DNA from: Gammaproteobacteria bacterium
Lineage (GTDB): Bacteria > Pseudomonadota > Gammaproteobacteria > Methylococcales > Methylomonadaceae
Direction of reading: 5' to 3'
DNA length: 6,542 nt
NCBI GenBank assembly: GCA_024511045.1
Contig: JANEMG010000142.1
Span: 1 to 6,542, forward strand
Shown: positions 1 to 6,396 of the stretch, piece after piece
Layout: the number at the start of each line of letters is the position of its first letter
Numbering within the stretch: position 1 is the first letter of the stretch
Notes under the pieces: generated by a model
The model's input: the letters and a program-made list of their open reading frames with translations, nothing else
The model's database searches: none
What the model was told of the DNA's origin: nothing
Program-made: the position numbers and the translations under genes

Positions 1-106
1 GGTCTGTGGAGGAAGTGTCTTTGGCAGGGATGCCAAAGTCAAGCCTACAGGGATGTATTCACGGCGTCTTCCGGAACAGACTACCCATAAGGGCCCGAGT
101 AGTTAC
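1..106 (-). repeat. MITE-like dispersed repeat, copy 1 (partial, cut by window start)
   Basis: This is the reverse complement of copy 2 (1940-2045). I count 4 mismatches and no gaps over 106 bp. It contains the internal hairpin CTTTGGCA (19-26), loop GGGA, TGCCAAAG (31-38). It ends at 102-106 in GTTAC, the outer edge of the terminal repeat GTAACYACTC. The other terminus lies outside the window. It has no coding capacity of its own, and the open frames running through it are incidental. The nature of the element (non-autonomous, MITE-like) is inferred from the terminal inverted repeats visible in copy 2. Confidence 0.85.
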
Positions 107-121
107 CAGCCATCTTCGACA

Positions 122-217
122 GCATTCCCACGCTCAGCGTGGGAATGCAAACAGTGACGCTCTGCGTCACGTAACACCGGCGCGTTTCGGAATGAATTCC
201 CACGGAAGTCGTGGAAA
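122..217. repeat. Cluster of three hairpins, REP/BIME-like
   Basis: Three palindromes follow each other. The first has perfect 13-bp arms, GCATTCCCACGCT (122-134) and AGCGTGGGAATGC (136-148), around a single central base. The second is GTGACGC (154-160), TCT, GCGTCAC (164-170). The third is TTCCCACG (197-204), GAAGT, CGTGGAAA (210-217), with one mismatch. Arms one and three share the core TTCCCACG, so the third unit looks like a diverged relative of the first. The arrangement resembles bacterial interspersed mosaic elements built from REP palindromes, usually mobilised by RAYT transposases. No such transposase is encoded in this window. The lack of a T-tract argues against a plain terminator. 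Confidence 0.65.
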
Positions 218-379
218 CCACACCCTGTCACTGCCAAACGACACCTCCAACAAAACCCCATCATCTCCCTCTGGCGCTTGCCGCGATCCAGCCGGTCCTG
301 GCACAAAACAATCGGCATGCCTGCATGCTGGCAACACTTCAGCCAGGAATACCTGCAGCGAAAGTCAGCGATCCTCTGT

Positions 380-397
380 CTGTCACACTCCTGTAAC
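380..397 (+). promoter_or_regulatory. Pho box (predicted PhoB binding site) for the porin gene
   Basis: Two direct heptamers, CTGTCAC (380-386) and CTGTAAC (391-397), are separated by 4 nt. This gives the 11-bp period and 18-bp total length of the classical Pho box (consensus CTGTCAT, 4 nt, CTGTCAT). Each heptamer differs from consensus at one or two positions. A -10-like hexamer begins exactly 10 nt downstream, the spacing expected when the Pho box replaces the -35 element. The site lies upstream of a phosphate-selective-type porin, which makes phosphate-starvation control through PhoB/PhoR likely. Confidence 0.7.
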
Positions 398-407
398 AAA
401 ACTTATT

Positions 408-413
408 TACCAT
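408..413 (+). promoter_or_regulatory. -10 element of the predicted PhoB-dependent promoter
   Basis: The hexamer TACCAT matches TATAAT at 4 of 6 positions and starts 10 nt after the Pho box. Transcription would begin near 420, giving a leader of about 60 nt before the ATG at 482. This placement rules out the in-frame start at 278, which lies upstream of the promoter. Confidence 0.5.
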
Positions 414-481
414 GCGCTCTCCAACAAGCTGTTGCCACATTTCAACGGTTTGTATTTTTATACAACATGAGGTTTATTCCA

Positions 482-1858
482 ATGGCATTGAACATCGAAC
501 GCAGCATGCTCGGCCTGGCCCTGCTCAGTGCGGCTGCCTTGCACAGCCTTCCCGTGCGGGCGGCCGACCAGGAACTGCTGGACATGCTGCTGAAAAACGG
601 GGCAATCACCCAGGAACAGCATGACACGCTGATGAAAAAAGAGACGATTTCCAAACAGGATGTCGACAACATCAAAGTCAAGCTGGACCGCAAGGGTCTG
701 CAGGTGGAAACAGCGGACAAGGCATTCAAGTTCGCCTTGGGCGGCCGCATCCAGGCCGACGCCACCTGGGCAACGAACAACAACCAGCTTACCAAGGGCG
801 GCACCCCAGTCAAAGCCAACGACGGCACGGAAATACGCCGCGGCCGCATGGCCTTCAAGGGCGTGATGTGGCACGACTGGAAATACGTGATCGAGGCCGA
901 TTTCGCCGACAATAAAGTCCACATAAAGGACCTGTTCGTGACCTGGAAAGGACTGGACCATTTCGAATTCACTGCCGGCAACCAGAAGCAGCCCATCAGC
1001 ATGGAGCTGCAGGAAAGTTCCAACGACATCATGTTCACCGAGCGCTCGCTGGTCAACTCTCTGACAGGGTCACTGTTCGACCGCGCCATCGGCTCCCATG
1101 CCAAGTCCAAGGGGCATGACTGGTCGACTCAGGTCGGCGTCTACGGCGACACCATCACCCCCAACAAGACCAGCAGCGACTTCGCCGGCGAGGGCTGGGG
1201 CGTGGCATCTCGCGTCACCTGGGCGCCGATCAACGCAGACGGCAGGCTCGTTCATCTGGGAACCTATGGCGGCTACCGTGCAGTCAATGGCGAGAGCGAG
1301 ATCCTGGACAAGACACTGCGCTTCCGCCACGAAACCACGCACATGTCCAATCTGTACCTGACCGATACCGGCAAAATAGCCGATGTCGACAGCACCACGA
1401 TGGCCGGCGCGGAACTGGCCGGCATGTATGGTCCCTTTTCGGCGCAGTTCGAATACGCCAACGCCTGGGTGAACCGTTCCGATATGGAAAACCTGAGCTT
1501 CTCGGCCTGGTACATTCAGGCGGCCTGGACGCTCACCGGTGAATCGCGCTCCTACAAGGGCTCCGACGGGGAATTCAAGCGCCTGCGGCCGGAAAGAAAC
1601 TTCAGCCTGCGCGACGGCGGCTGGGGCGCATTGGAACTGGCGGCACGCTACGGCCAGAACGACCTGAACAGCAACGACATCGTCGGTGGCCGCCAGGATA
1701 GTTTGACCGTCGCACTGAACTGGTATGTCAACCAGAACGTCCGCTTCATGGCCGATTACCGGACCGCTCTGAACGTCAAGGACTCGCCGGTCAGCCAGAA
1801 CGGCGGCGATCCGGATGGCGTCGGCGCCTTCACGCTGCGCACCCAGCTGGCATTCTAG
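482..1858 (+). CDS. OprP/OprO-family anion (phosphate-selective type) porin
   Basis: Predicted outer-membrane beta-barrel porin of 458 residues, the size usual for the OprO/OprP family (Porin_O_P). The ATG at 482 is chosen because GAGG (469-472) lies 9 nt upstream. That start also gives a clean signal peptide with a hydrophobic core around residues 9-20 and likely cleavage after Ala27 or Ala28. The reading frame continues upstream, and ATG 467 is possible but less well placed. Residues 31-75 form a polar, probably helical or coiled-coil periplasmic segment beginning ELLDMLLKNGAITQEQ. The barrel starts near residue 82 (FKFALGGRIQAD) and ends in the C-terminal Phe typical of BAM substrates. The central stretch with GNQKQPISMEL and FTERSLVN is typical of the family. 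The upstream Pho box supports phosphate or polyphosphate uptake. Actual ion selectivity cannot be read from sequence, and another anion such as bicarbonate or sulfate is possible. Confidence 0.88.
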   Translation: MALNIERSMLGLALLSAAALHSLPVRAADQELLDMLLKNGAITQEQHDTLMKKETISKQDVDNIKVKLDRKGLQVETADKAFKFALGGRIQADATWATNNNQLTKGGTPVKANDGTEIRRGRMAFKGVMWHDWKYVIEADFADNKVHIKDLFVTWKGLDHFEFTAGNQKQPISMELQESSNDIMFTERSLVNSLTGSLFDRAIGSHAKSKGHDWSTQVGVYGDTITPNKTSSDFAGEGWGVASRVTWAPINADGRLVHLGTYGGYRAVNGESEILDKTLRFRHETTHMSNLYLTDTGKIADVDSTTMAGAELAGMYGPFSAQFEYANAWVNRSDMENLSFSAWYIQAAWTLTGESRSYKGSDGEFKRLRPERNFSLRDGGWGALELAARYGQNDLNSNDIVGGRQDSLTVALNWYVNQNVRFMADYRTALNVKDSPVSQNGGDPDGVGAFTLRTQLAF

Positions 1859-1890
1859 CGCAGCACTGGCAGCTACTCCTCCCGCCCGTA

Positions 1891-1919
1891 CAGGCCGCGA
1901 TGAATAGCGTCGCGGCCTG
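1891..1919 (+). terminator. Strong hairpin after the porin gene, possible terminator without T-tract
   Basis: A perfect 10-bp GC-rich stem, CAGGCCGCGA (1891-1900) and TCGCGGCCTG (1910-1919), encloses a 9-nt loop and lies 32 nt after the porin stop codon. The following bases (CTCCGAAACAAAC) have no T-run, so it is not a textbook intrinsic terminator. It may still stop transcription with Rho or protect the 3' end of the mRNA. Confidence 0.5.
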
Positions 1920-1939
1920 CTCCGAAACAAACATTAGCC

Positions 1940-2084
1940 GTAACCACTCGGGCCCCTATGGGTAGTCTGTTCCGAAAGACGCCGTGAATACATCCCTGCA
2001 GGCTTGACTTTGGCATCCCTGCCAAAGACACTTCCTCCACAGACCAACCATAGGGGGCTTGTTTTACTATGGGTGAGTAGTTAC
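1940..2084 (+). mobile_element. MITE-like repeat, copy 2 (complete, 145 bp)
   Basis: The termini are GTAACCACTC (1940-1949) and GAGTAGTTAC (2075-2084), inverted repeats matching at 9 of 10 positions. A second inverted block lies inside: CCCCTATGG near the left end and CCATAGGGGG at the right (2048-2057). The left and right ends are therefore related over about 30 bp, interrupted on the right by an extra segment of about 15 nt. The core carries the hairpin CTTTGGCA (2008-2015), TCCC, TGCCAAAG (2020-2027). Positions 1940-2045 match copy 1 in inverted orientation with 4 mismatches. The first 80 bp match copy 3 with 7 mismatches. There is no transposase gene, so any movement would have been driven in trans. 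Confidence 0.75.
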
Positions 2085-2235
2085 CGTTAGCCCATCCAGG
2101 TTGTCGATGGAGCACAGCCCGGGACGCTTCATCGCGCCATCCCGGCTGCTGCCGCGCCTTCACACCGACCCACTGCACTTCTCGCAGGCCGTTGCCGCCT
2201 CCCGAAGGACTGGCAATAATCGGCACCACGCCCCT
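2085..2235. other. Intergenic stretch without recognisable gene
   Basis: No convincing coding region is present. The minus-strand open frame here runs on into the repeat, has no recognisable domain, and its likely start has no ribosome-binding site that I can see. The only structure is an imperfect hairpin: AGCC (2116-2119), one bulged C, GGGA (2121-2124), pairing with TCCCGGCT (2140-2147) across a 15-nt loop. It may be the remains of another dispersed repeat, but no second copy occurs in this window. Confidence 0.4.
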
Positions 2236-2265
2236 CTGACAGTCGGTTGTCTTTCATGCTATGCT
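2236..2265 (+). promoter_or_regulatory. Probable sigma70 promoter of the SulP-carbonic anhydrase gene
   Basis: A -35-like CTGACA (2236-2241, 5 of 6 matches) is followed after 18 nt by TATGCT (2260-2265, 4 of 6). TGC immediately upstream of the hexamer makes it an extended -10. Transcription would start near 2272, leaving a leader of about 70 nt. An 11-bp palindrome, TGATTCAATCA (2286-2296), lies just downstream of the predicted start and could be an operator. Confidence 0.45.
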
Positions 2266-2328
2266 TTTTCAGCCTAGGGAAATCTTGATTCAATCAGGGC
2301 TTCCTCGAATGAAAAACAACAACCGCTG

Positions 2329-2333
2329 AAGGA
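2329..2333 (+). promoter_or_regulatory. Ribosome binding site of the SulP-carbonic anhydrase gene
   Basis: AAGGA lies 8 nt before the ATG at 2342, a near-ideal Shine-Dalgarno sequence. It fixes this start rather than any later Met. Confidence 0.75.
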
Positions 2334-2341
2334 AGACGTCC

Positions 2342-4573
2342 ATGTTGACAGATCGTTTGCTGAACAAATGCGCATGGCAGTTCGATGCCGAAAGTCTGCG
2401 CCATGACGTGCCTGCCGGTATTGCCGTTTTTCTCATTGCCCTGCCGTTGTGCCTGGGCATTGCCATCGCTTCCGGTGCGCCGCTGTTCTCGGGGCTGATC
2501 GCCGGCATCATTGGCGGCATCGTCGTGGCATCCCTGAGCGGCTCGGCGCTGGGCGTCAGTGGTCCGGCGGCAGGACTGGTGATGATCGTGTTCAACGCCA
2601 TCGAGCATCTGGGCTTCGAGGCATTTCTGCTGGCTGTGGTTCTGGCCGGCATCATCCAGCTGCTGATGGGGCGCATCGGCGCCGGCATTATCGGCTATTA
2701 TTTCCCATCGGCAGTCATTGCCGGCATGCTGTCGGGCATCGGCATCATACTTTTTCTGAAAAAGATCCCCCACGCCCTGGGCTATGACCGGGACTATGTC
2801 GGCGATATCGCCTTTTTTCAGCGCGACGACTACACCACCCTGACGGAACTGCAGCATATGCTCAATTTCATTTCCCCGGGCGCCGTTGTCATCAGTGTGG
2901 TGTGCCTGGGCATTTTGCTGCTCTGGGAAACAAACTGGTTCAAACGCTTCTGGTTCAGTCAATGGCTGCACGGGGCGCTGGTCGCCGTACTGGCGGGCGT
3001 CGCCTTGAACAGGGCGTTCATTGCCCTGTATCCGCAATGGGCACTGAGCGGCAATCATCTGGTGCAGCTGCCGGTTCCGGCACAGTTCACGGATCTGCTG
3101 GATTATCTGACCTTTCCGGATTTCACGCAAATAGACAATCCGCAAATCTATGGCATTGCCCTGACCATCGCCATCATCGCCAGCCTGGAGACCCTGCTGA
3201 GCGTCGAGGCGACCGACAAGCTCGATCCCTACAAGCGGGTCACGCCGAACAACAGGGAATTGAAGGCCCAGGGCATCGGTAATATCCTTTCCGGGCTGTT
3301 GGGCGGCCTGCCGGTCACTCAGGTGGTGGTACGCAGTTCGGCCAATATCCAGTATGGCGGCCGTTCCAAGCTGGCAGCCATCGAACATGGCCTGCTGCTG
3401 TTGCTGGCGGTGCTGCTGATGCCGGAGCAGCTGAACAAAATTCCGCTGGCCAGTCTGGCCGCAATATTGCTGGTGGTGGGCTATAAACTGGCCCAGCCGT
3501 CAGCTTTCAGGGAAAGATACCGGGTCGGCATGTATCATTTCATTCCCTTCTTCGCGACCATAATCGGGCTGATCTTTACCGACATGCTGACCGGCATCGG
3601 CATCGGCATGGGCTTTGCGTTTTTTTTCATCCTGATGGAAAACCTGAAGCTCGGTTTTTACCTGCATGAACAGCGCAAGCTCAACAAGACCTTCATCACC
3701 CTGTCGGAAAACGTCACTTTTCTGAACAAGGCCAATTTGCTGCAGTTGCTGGATAATCTGCCGAACAATTCCGATGTGGTCATCGATGCCACGATCGCCA
3801 AATACATCGATTACGATGTCTATGAAATCATCGAGAATTTCAAGATCGAGGCGAAGCACAAAAACATCAACCTGATCATAGAGAACCTGCGCGGCTATGG
3901 GGTGCTGCCCCCGGTCAGGCCGGCTTTGCCGGTCAGCAGGGAATCACAGCAGGCGCTGTCACCGCGGGATGTGCTGGCCATCCTGAAATCAGGCAACGAG
4001 CGCTTCGTCAACAACCTGAAAAGCCATCGCAATCTGCTGGAACAGGTCAACGAAACGATGCAAGGGCAGTTTCCCATCGCCATCATTTTGAGCTGCATCG
4101 ACTCGCGGACATCGGCGGAGCTGATCTTCGACCAGGGCTTGGGCGACATCTTCAGCGTCAGGGTTGCAGGAAACGTCATCAATGAGGATATTCTGGGCTG
4201 TATGGAATTCGCCTGCAAGCTGGCCGGTTCAAAGTTAATCGTGGTGCTGGGGCACAGCCACTGCGGTGCGATCAAGGGTGCCTGCCAGGGTGTCCGGCTC
4301 GACCATTTGAGCGTCCTGCTGGACAAGATCCAGCCGGCCGTCGAATCGGTCAAACAGGGCCAGCTGGCCAGAATCAGCCCCCTGGACAGCCCCCTGCCGG
4401 AAAAGGTCGCTGCACGCAATGTCGAAATCATGGTGGAGCAAGTCCGGAAAAAAAGTCCGCTGCTGGACGACATGGCGAACAGCGGAGGCATCGGCATCGT
4501 CGGCGCGATGTACGATATAGAAACTGGCGAAGTGACATTTCATGACGACTTGCAGGAAACCGGCAAAAAGTGA
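2342..4573 (+). CDS. SulP anion transporter - STAS - beta-carbonic anhydrase fusion
   Basis: A 743-residue inner-membrane fusion. Residues about 20-435 form the SulP (SLC26-like) transport core, with many hydrophobic helices and the family signature around GSALGVSGPAAGL. Residues about 447-517 look like a reduced STAS domain (LSENVTFLNKANL, VVIDATIAKYIDYDVYE). Residues about 540-735 are a beta-carbonic anhydrase. The zinc ligands are Cys585, His638 and Cys641 (SCIDSR and GHSHCG), and the catalytic Asp587-Arg589 pair is intact. The C-terminus has the typical GIGIVGAMYDIETGEVTF. SulP-carbonic anhydrase fusions are a known architecture proposed to be bicarbonate transporters. The enzyme would hydrate CO2 or dehydrate bicarbonate at the cytoplasmic mouth of the carrier. 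At the transport site, Glu283 and Ser287 replace the Asp and Thr of BicA-type carriers, suggesting different ion coupling. The gene converges on a second SulP gene 78 nt away. Substrate direction is inferred, not shown. Confidence 0.92.
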   Translation: MLTDRLLNKCAWQFDAESLRHDVPAGIAVFLIALPLCLGIAIASGAPLFSGLIAGIIGGIVVASLSGSALGVSGPAAGLVMIVFNAIEHLGFEAFLLAVVLAGIIQLLMGRIGAGIIGYYFPSAVIAGMLSGIGIILFLKKIPHALGYDRDYVGDIAFFQRDDYTTLTELQHMLNFISPGAVVISVVCLGILLLWETNWFKRFWFSQWLHGALVAVLAGVALNRAFIALYPQWALSGNHLVQLPVPAQFTDLLDYLTFPDFTQIDNPQIYGIALTIAIIASLETLLSVEATDKLDPYKRVTPNNRELKAQGIGNILSGLLGGLPVTQVVVRSSANIQYGGRSKLAAIEHGLLLLLAVLLMPEQLNKIPLASLAAILLVVGYKLAQPSAFRERYRVGMYHFIPFFATIIGLIFTDMLTGIGIGMGFAFFFILMENLKLGFYLHEQRKLNKTFITLSENVTFLNKANLLQLLDNLPNNSDVVIDATIAKYIDYDVYEIIENFKIEAKHKNINLIIENLRGYGVLPPVRPALPVSRESQQALSPRDVLAILKSGNERFVNNLKSHRNLLEQVNETMQGQFPIAIILSCIDSRTSAELIFDQGLGDIFSVRVAGNVINEDILGCMEFACKLAGSKLIVVLGHSHCGAIKGACQGVRLDHLSVLLDKIQPAVESVKQGQLARISPLDSPLPEKVAARNVEIMVEQVRKKSPLLDDMANSGGIGIVGAMYDIETGEVTFHDDLQETGKK

Positions 4574-4651
4574 TTTTCAGCGCCCTTGCCGGCAGGATCA
4601 TGCGCTCGACTTCCTGGGTACGACCAGGCGCAAAACCCGCCCGGCAACCTG
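4574..4651. other. Convergent intergenic gap
   Basis: These 78 nt separate the stop codons of the two SulP genes. CCGGCAA (4560-4566) can pair with TTGCCGG (4586-4592). CCTGG (4613-4617) can pair with CCAGG (4624-4628), with an outer TGCG/CGCA. Neither is followed by a clear T-tract on either strand, so no bidirectional terminator can be named with confidence. Confidence 0.4.
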
Positions 4652-5068
4652 TCAGCCCGTCCCTGCCAGTTTGTCCTGGCGGTATCCAGCCCTGCCGGTT
4701 TCCAGCGCCTTGATCGCGGATTGAAAATCCGGGTAGAGATTTTCTTCCGGCACCAGGTTCGGGATCACGCCCACTTTTTCCAACATATCCCTGGGCTGCT
4801 CCTGCAACCCCGTCATCAGCACCAGAACATTCTTGTCCTGCAGCGTCAGCAGCGCGTCTTCGATGGCATAGAGTCCCGACTGATCGATATAGGGAACCCT
4901 TTTCATGCGCATGATCACGACATCGATTTCCGGCAATGCGCGTGTCAGGGCAAGAAACTTGCTGCTGAAACCGAAAAAGATCGGCCCGTCGAAGTGTTTG
5001 ATGAAAATTTTTCTGCGCAACGCATCGGAGAGCTGCACTTCATCTTTCCAGGCCTCTTCCAGAGGCAA
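4652..5068 (-). CDS. STAS domain, detached C-terminal part of the BicA-like SulP transporter
   Basis: This frame encodes 138 residues that form the cytoplasmic STAS domain normally fused to the C-terminus of a SulP carrier. KIFIKHFDGPIFFGFSSKFL (residues 20-39) is the first strand and helix. IDQSG (61-65) is the classic STAS motif site, with Ser64 where SpoIIAA-type proteins are phosphorylated. The domain looks complete and has no internal stop. It begins in the frame that the upstream membrane part leaves. The first usable codon is TTG at 5068-5066, with no Shine-Dalgarno sequence, so independent translation is doubtful. A GTG start at residue 11, preceded by GGAAAG, is a weak alternative. 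It most likely represents the 3' end of one frameshifted gene rather than a separate gene. Confidence 0.8.
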   Translation of the reverse strand: MPLEEAWKDEVQLSDALRRKIFIKHFDGPIFFGFSSKFLALTRALPEIDVVIMRMKRVPYIDQSGLYAIEDALLTLQDKNVLVLMTGLQEQPRDMLEKVGVIPNLVPEENLYPDFQSAIKALETGRAGYRQDKLAGTG

Positions 5069-6341
5069 ACTGGTCGATGGAGCCGACTACGGACTTGTCT
5101 TCGGCAATGTCGCTCATTTTTTTCATGAACAGTATCGATGCCATCGCCATACCCACACCCACGGCCTGCAGCAAATCCACGAATACCGTCAAACCCAGAA
5201 CGAGCAGCATGATCACGGCATCGGTTTTCGGCACGTGCAGGACATGCTTGATGCCCTTGTAATCGATGATGCCGATGCCCACGGTAATCAGGATACCCGC
5301 CAGCACCGGTAGCGGTATCAGCTGCGCATAGGTGCTGGCGCCGACAAGAACAAGCAATAACGACAGGCTGTGTATGACGCCGGAAAGGCGGGTCTTGCCG
5401 CCCGAATTGATATTGACCACGGTACGCATGGTTGCCCCTACGCCGGGTATGCCGCCAATGATCGATGCCGCCATGTTGCCAAGCCCCTGGCCGATCATTT
5501 CCCGGTTGCTGTCATGCTGCGTCCTGGTCAGGTTGTCGGCGACGATAGAAGTCAGCAGCGAATCGATCGCCCCCAGAGCCGCCAGGGTCATGGCCGGCAC
5601 GATGATCGATGACATGTCGAACCAGTGCACGGTGCTGATGGCGGCCAGCTTCAGTTCCGGCAGGCCTTCCGGTATCGTGCCGATAACCGCCACATCCAGC
5701 TCCATCAGCGTCGAAGCGATGGTCAACGCCACCAGTGCCACGAGGGGACTGGGCACCACTCGGGTCAGTTTGGGAAACAGGTAAATGATTAAAATGGTTG
5801 CTGACGCCAACTGTGCCGCCGCATAGTTGATATGGGGCAATACGTCCGGCAGGATAGCAAAGATTTCCGGAATTTTTTTTGGAGAAGCGTGGCCCAGAAA
5901 GGGAAAAACCTGAAAGGCGATGATGATCACGCCAATGCCGCTCATGAAGCCTGAAACGACGGGATAGGGAATGTAGCGGATGTACTGGCCGATTCTGAAC
6001 AACCCCAGGAGTATCTGCATGAAACCCGCCAGCAGGAACACGGTGATGATATCTCCCATCGCCGCCTCCAGGCTGCCGTACTTTTCAATCAGCGTGAAAA
6101 TGACCACCGTCGAAACGACAGTCATTGGTCCGGTTGGCCCGCTGATCTGGGTAGCAGTGCCGCCAAACCAGGCGGCCAGCATCCCCAGGGCTATTGCGCC
6201 ATAGAGACCGGCAATCGCGCCCATGCCGGATTGCACGCCAAATGCGAGTGCCAGCGGCAGGGCAACGACACCGGCCGTCAGTCCGCCAAAAAAATCACCC
6301 CGTAGATGTGTTGTATCGAATTTCAGATTGATCACCTGCAA
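5040..6341 (-). CDS. BicA-like SulP family bicarbonate/anion transporter, membrane part (frameshifted gene)
   Basis: The 433 residues hold the complete SulP transport core, including GGTATQISGPTGPM (60-73) and the long hydrophobic helices of the 7+7 fold. AIDSLLTS (258-265) and GVGATMRTVVN (300-310) match the cyanobacterial sodium/bicarbonate symporter BicA. Asp260, Thr264, Gly302, Ala303 and Thr304 fall, with an offset of two, on residues I recall as the BicA sodium site (Asp258, Thr262, Gly300-Thr302). A role in sodium-driven bicarbonate uptake is therefore plausible, with sulfate or another anion as alternatives. True homology ends near GSID (about residues 416-419). The last residues (QFASGRGLER) are out-of-frame read-through, and the STAS domain continues in another frame. 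Translation seems to begin at TTG 6341, because a stop codon lies only three codons upstream and no ATG is near. GTG at 6335 is the alternative. Neither has a good ribosome-binding site. Confidence 0.85.
   Translation of the reverse strand: MQVINLKFDTTHLRGDFFGGLTAGVVALPLALAFGVQSGMGAIAGLYGAIALGMLAAWFGGTATQISGPTGPMTVVSTVVIFTLIEKYGSLEAAMGDIITVFLLAGFMQILLGLFRIGQYIRYIPYPVVSGFMSGIGVIIIAFQVFPFLGHASPKKIPEIFAILPDVLPHINYAAAQLASATILIIYLFPKLTRVVPSPLVALVALTIASTLMELDVAVIGTIPEGLPELKLAAISTVHWFDMSSIIVPAMTLAALGAIDSLLTSIVADNLTRTQHDSNREMIGQGLGNMAASIIGGIPGVGATMRTVVNINSGGKTRLSGVIHSLSLLLVLVGASTYAQLIPLPVLAGILITVGIGIIDYKGIKHVLHVPKTDAVIMLLVLGLTVFVDLLQAVGVGMAMASILFMKKMSDIAEDKSVVGSIDQFASGRGLER
5058..5086 (-). other. Frameshift junction inside the second SulP gene
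   Basis: The membrane frame is authentic through GSID and the STAS frame is authentic from LEEAWKDEV. The STAS frame is closed upstream by TAG at 5087-5089, so the shift must lie here. Removing one base, for example from the minus-strand TTT (5069-5067), would give a continuous protein of about 563 residues (GSIDQLPLEEAWKDEV). That is the normal SulP length. The TTT run is short and not an obvious programmed slippery site. A recent inactivating mutation or a sequencing error are the main options. Confidence 0.8.
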
Positions 6342-6396
6342 TGACTGTCAATGCCTGCAATGGACAAAACGTCCCGCTTCAGTTTCATTCCGGCAG

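Noticed and set aside
225..242. CTGTCACTGCC as a second Pho box
   Set aside because: The second heptamer expected 11 nt downstream (AAACGAC) does not match.
6..470. Open frame of 154 codons on the plus strand
   Set aside because: It runs through the dispersed repeat, the hairpin cluster and the Pho promoter, has no domain-like pattern, and its open length is explained by base composition.
278..481. N-terminal extension of the porin to the ATG at 278
   Set aside because: It would start upstream of the Pho box, and the extension has no signal-peptide character. The start at 482 has a Shine-Dalgarno sequence and gives a proper signal peptide.
1070..1930. Minus-strand open frame of 286 codons opposite the porin
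   Set aside because: It is a shadow of the porin gene in the complementary frame and has no domain or start signals.
1873..2229. Minus-strand open frame of 118 codons after the porin
   Set aside because: Most of it is antisense to the terminator hairpin and the MITE-like element, with no recognisable domain.
2236..2253. CTGACAG/TTGTCTT at 11-bp spacing as a Pho box for the fusion gene
   Set aside because: Each half matches only 5 of 7 positions, and the sequence is better explained as the -35 of a sigma70 promoter.
2294..3388. Long minus-strand open frame of 364 codons opposite the SulP-carbonic anhydrase gene
   Set aside because: It is antisense to a strongly conserved transporter and rich in Gln, Asp, His and Arg, as expected from a shadow frame of a GC-rich membrane gene.
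4560..4632. Bidirectional intrinsic terminator between the convergent genes
   Set aside because: The pairings are short, the loops are long, and no T-tract follows on either strand.
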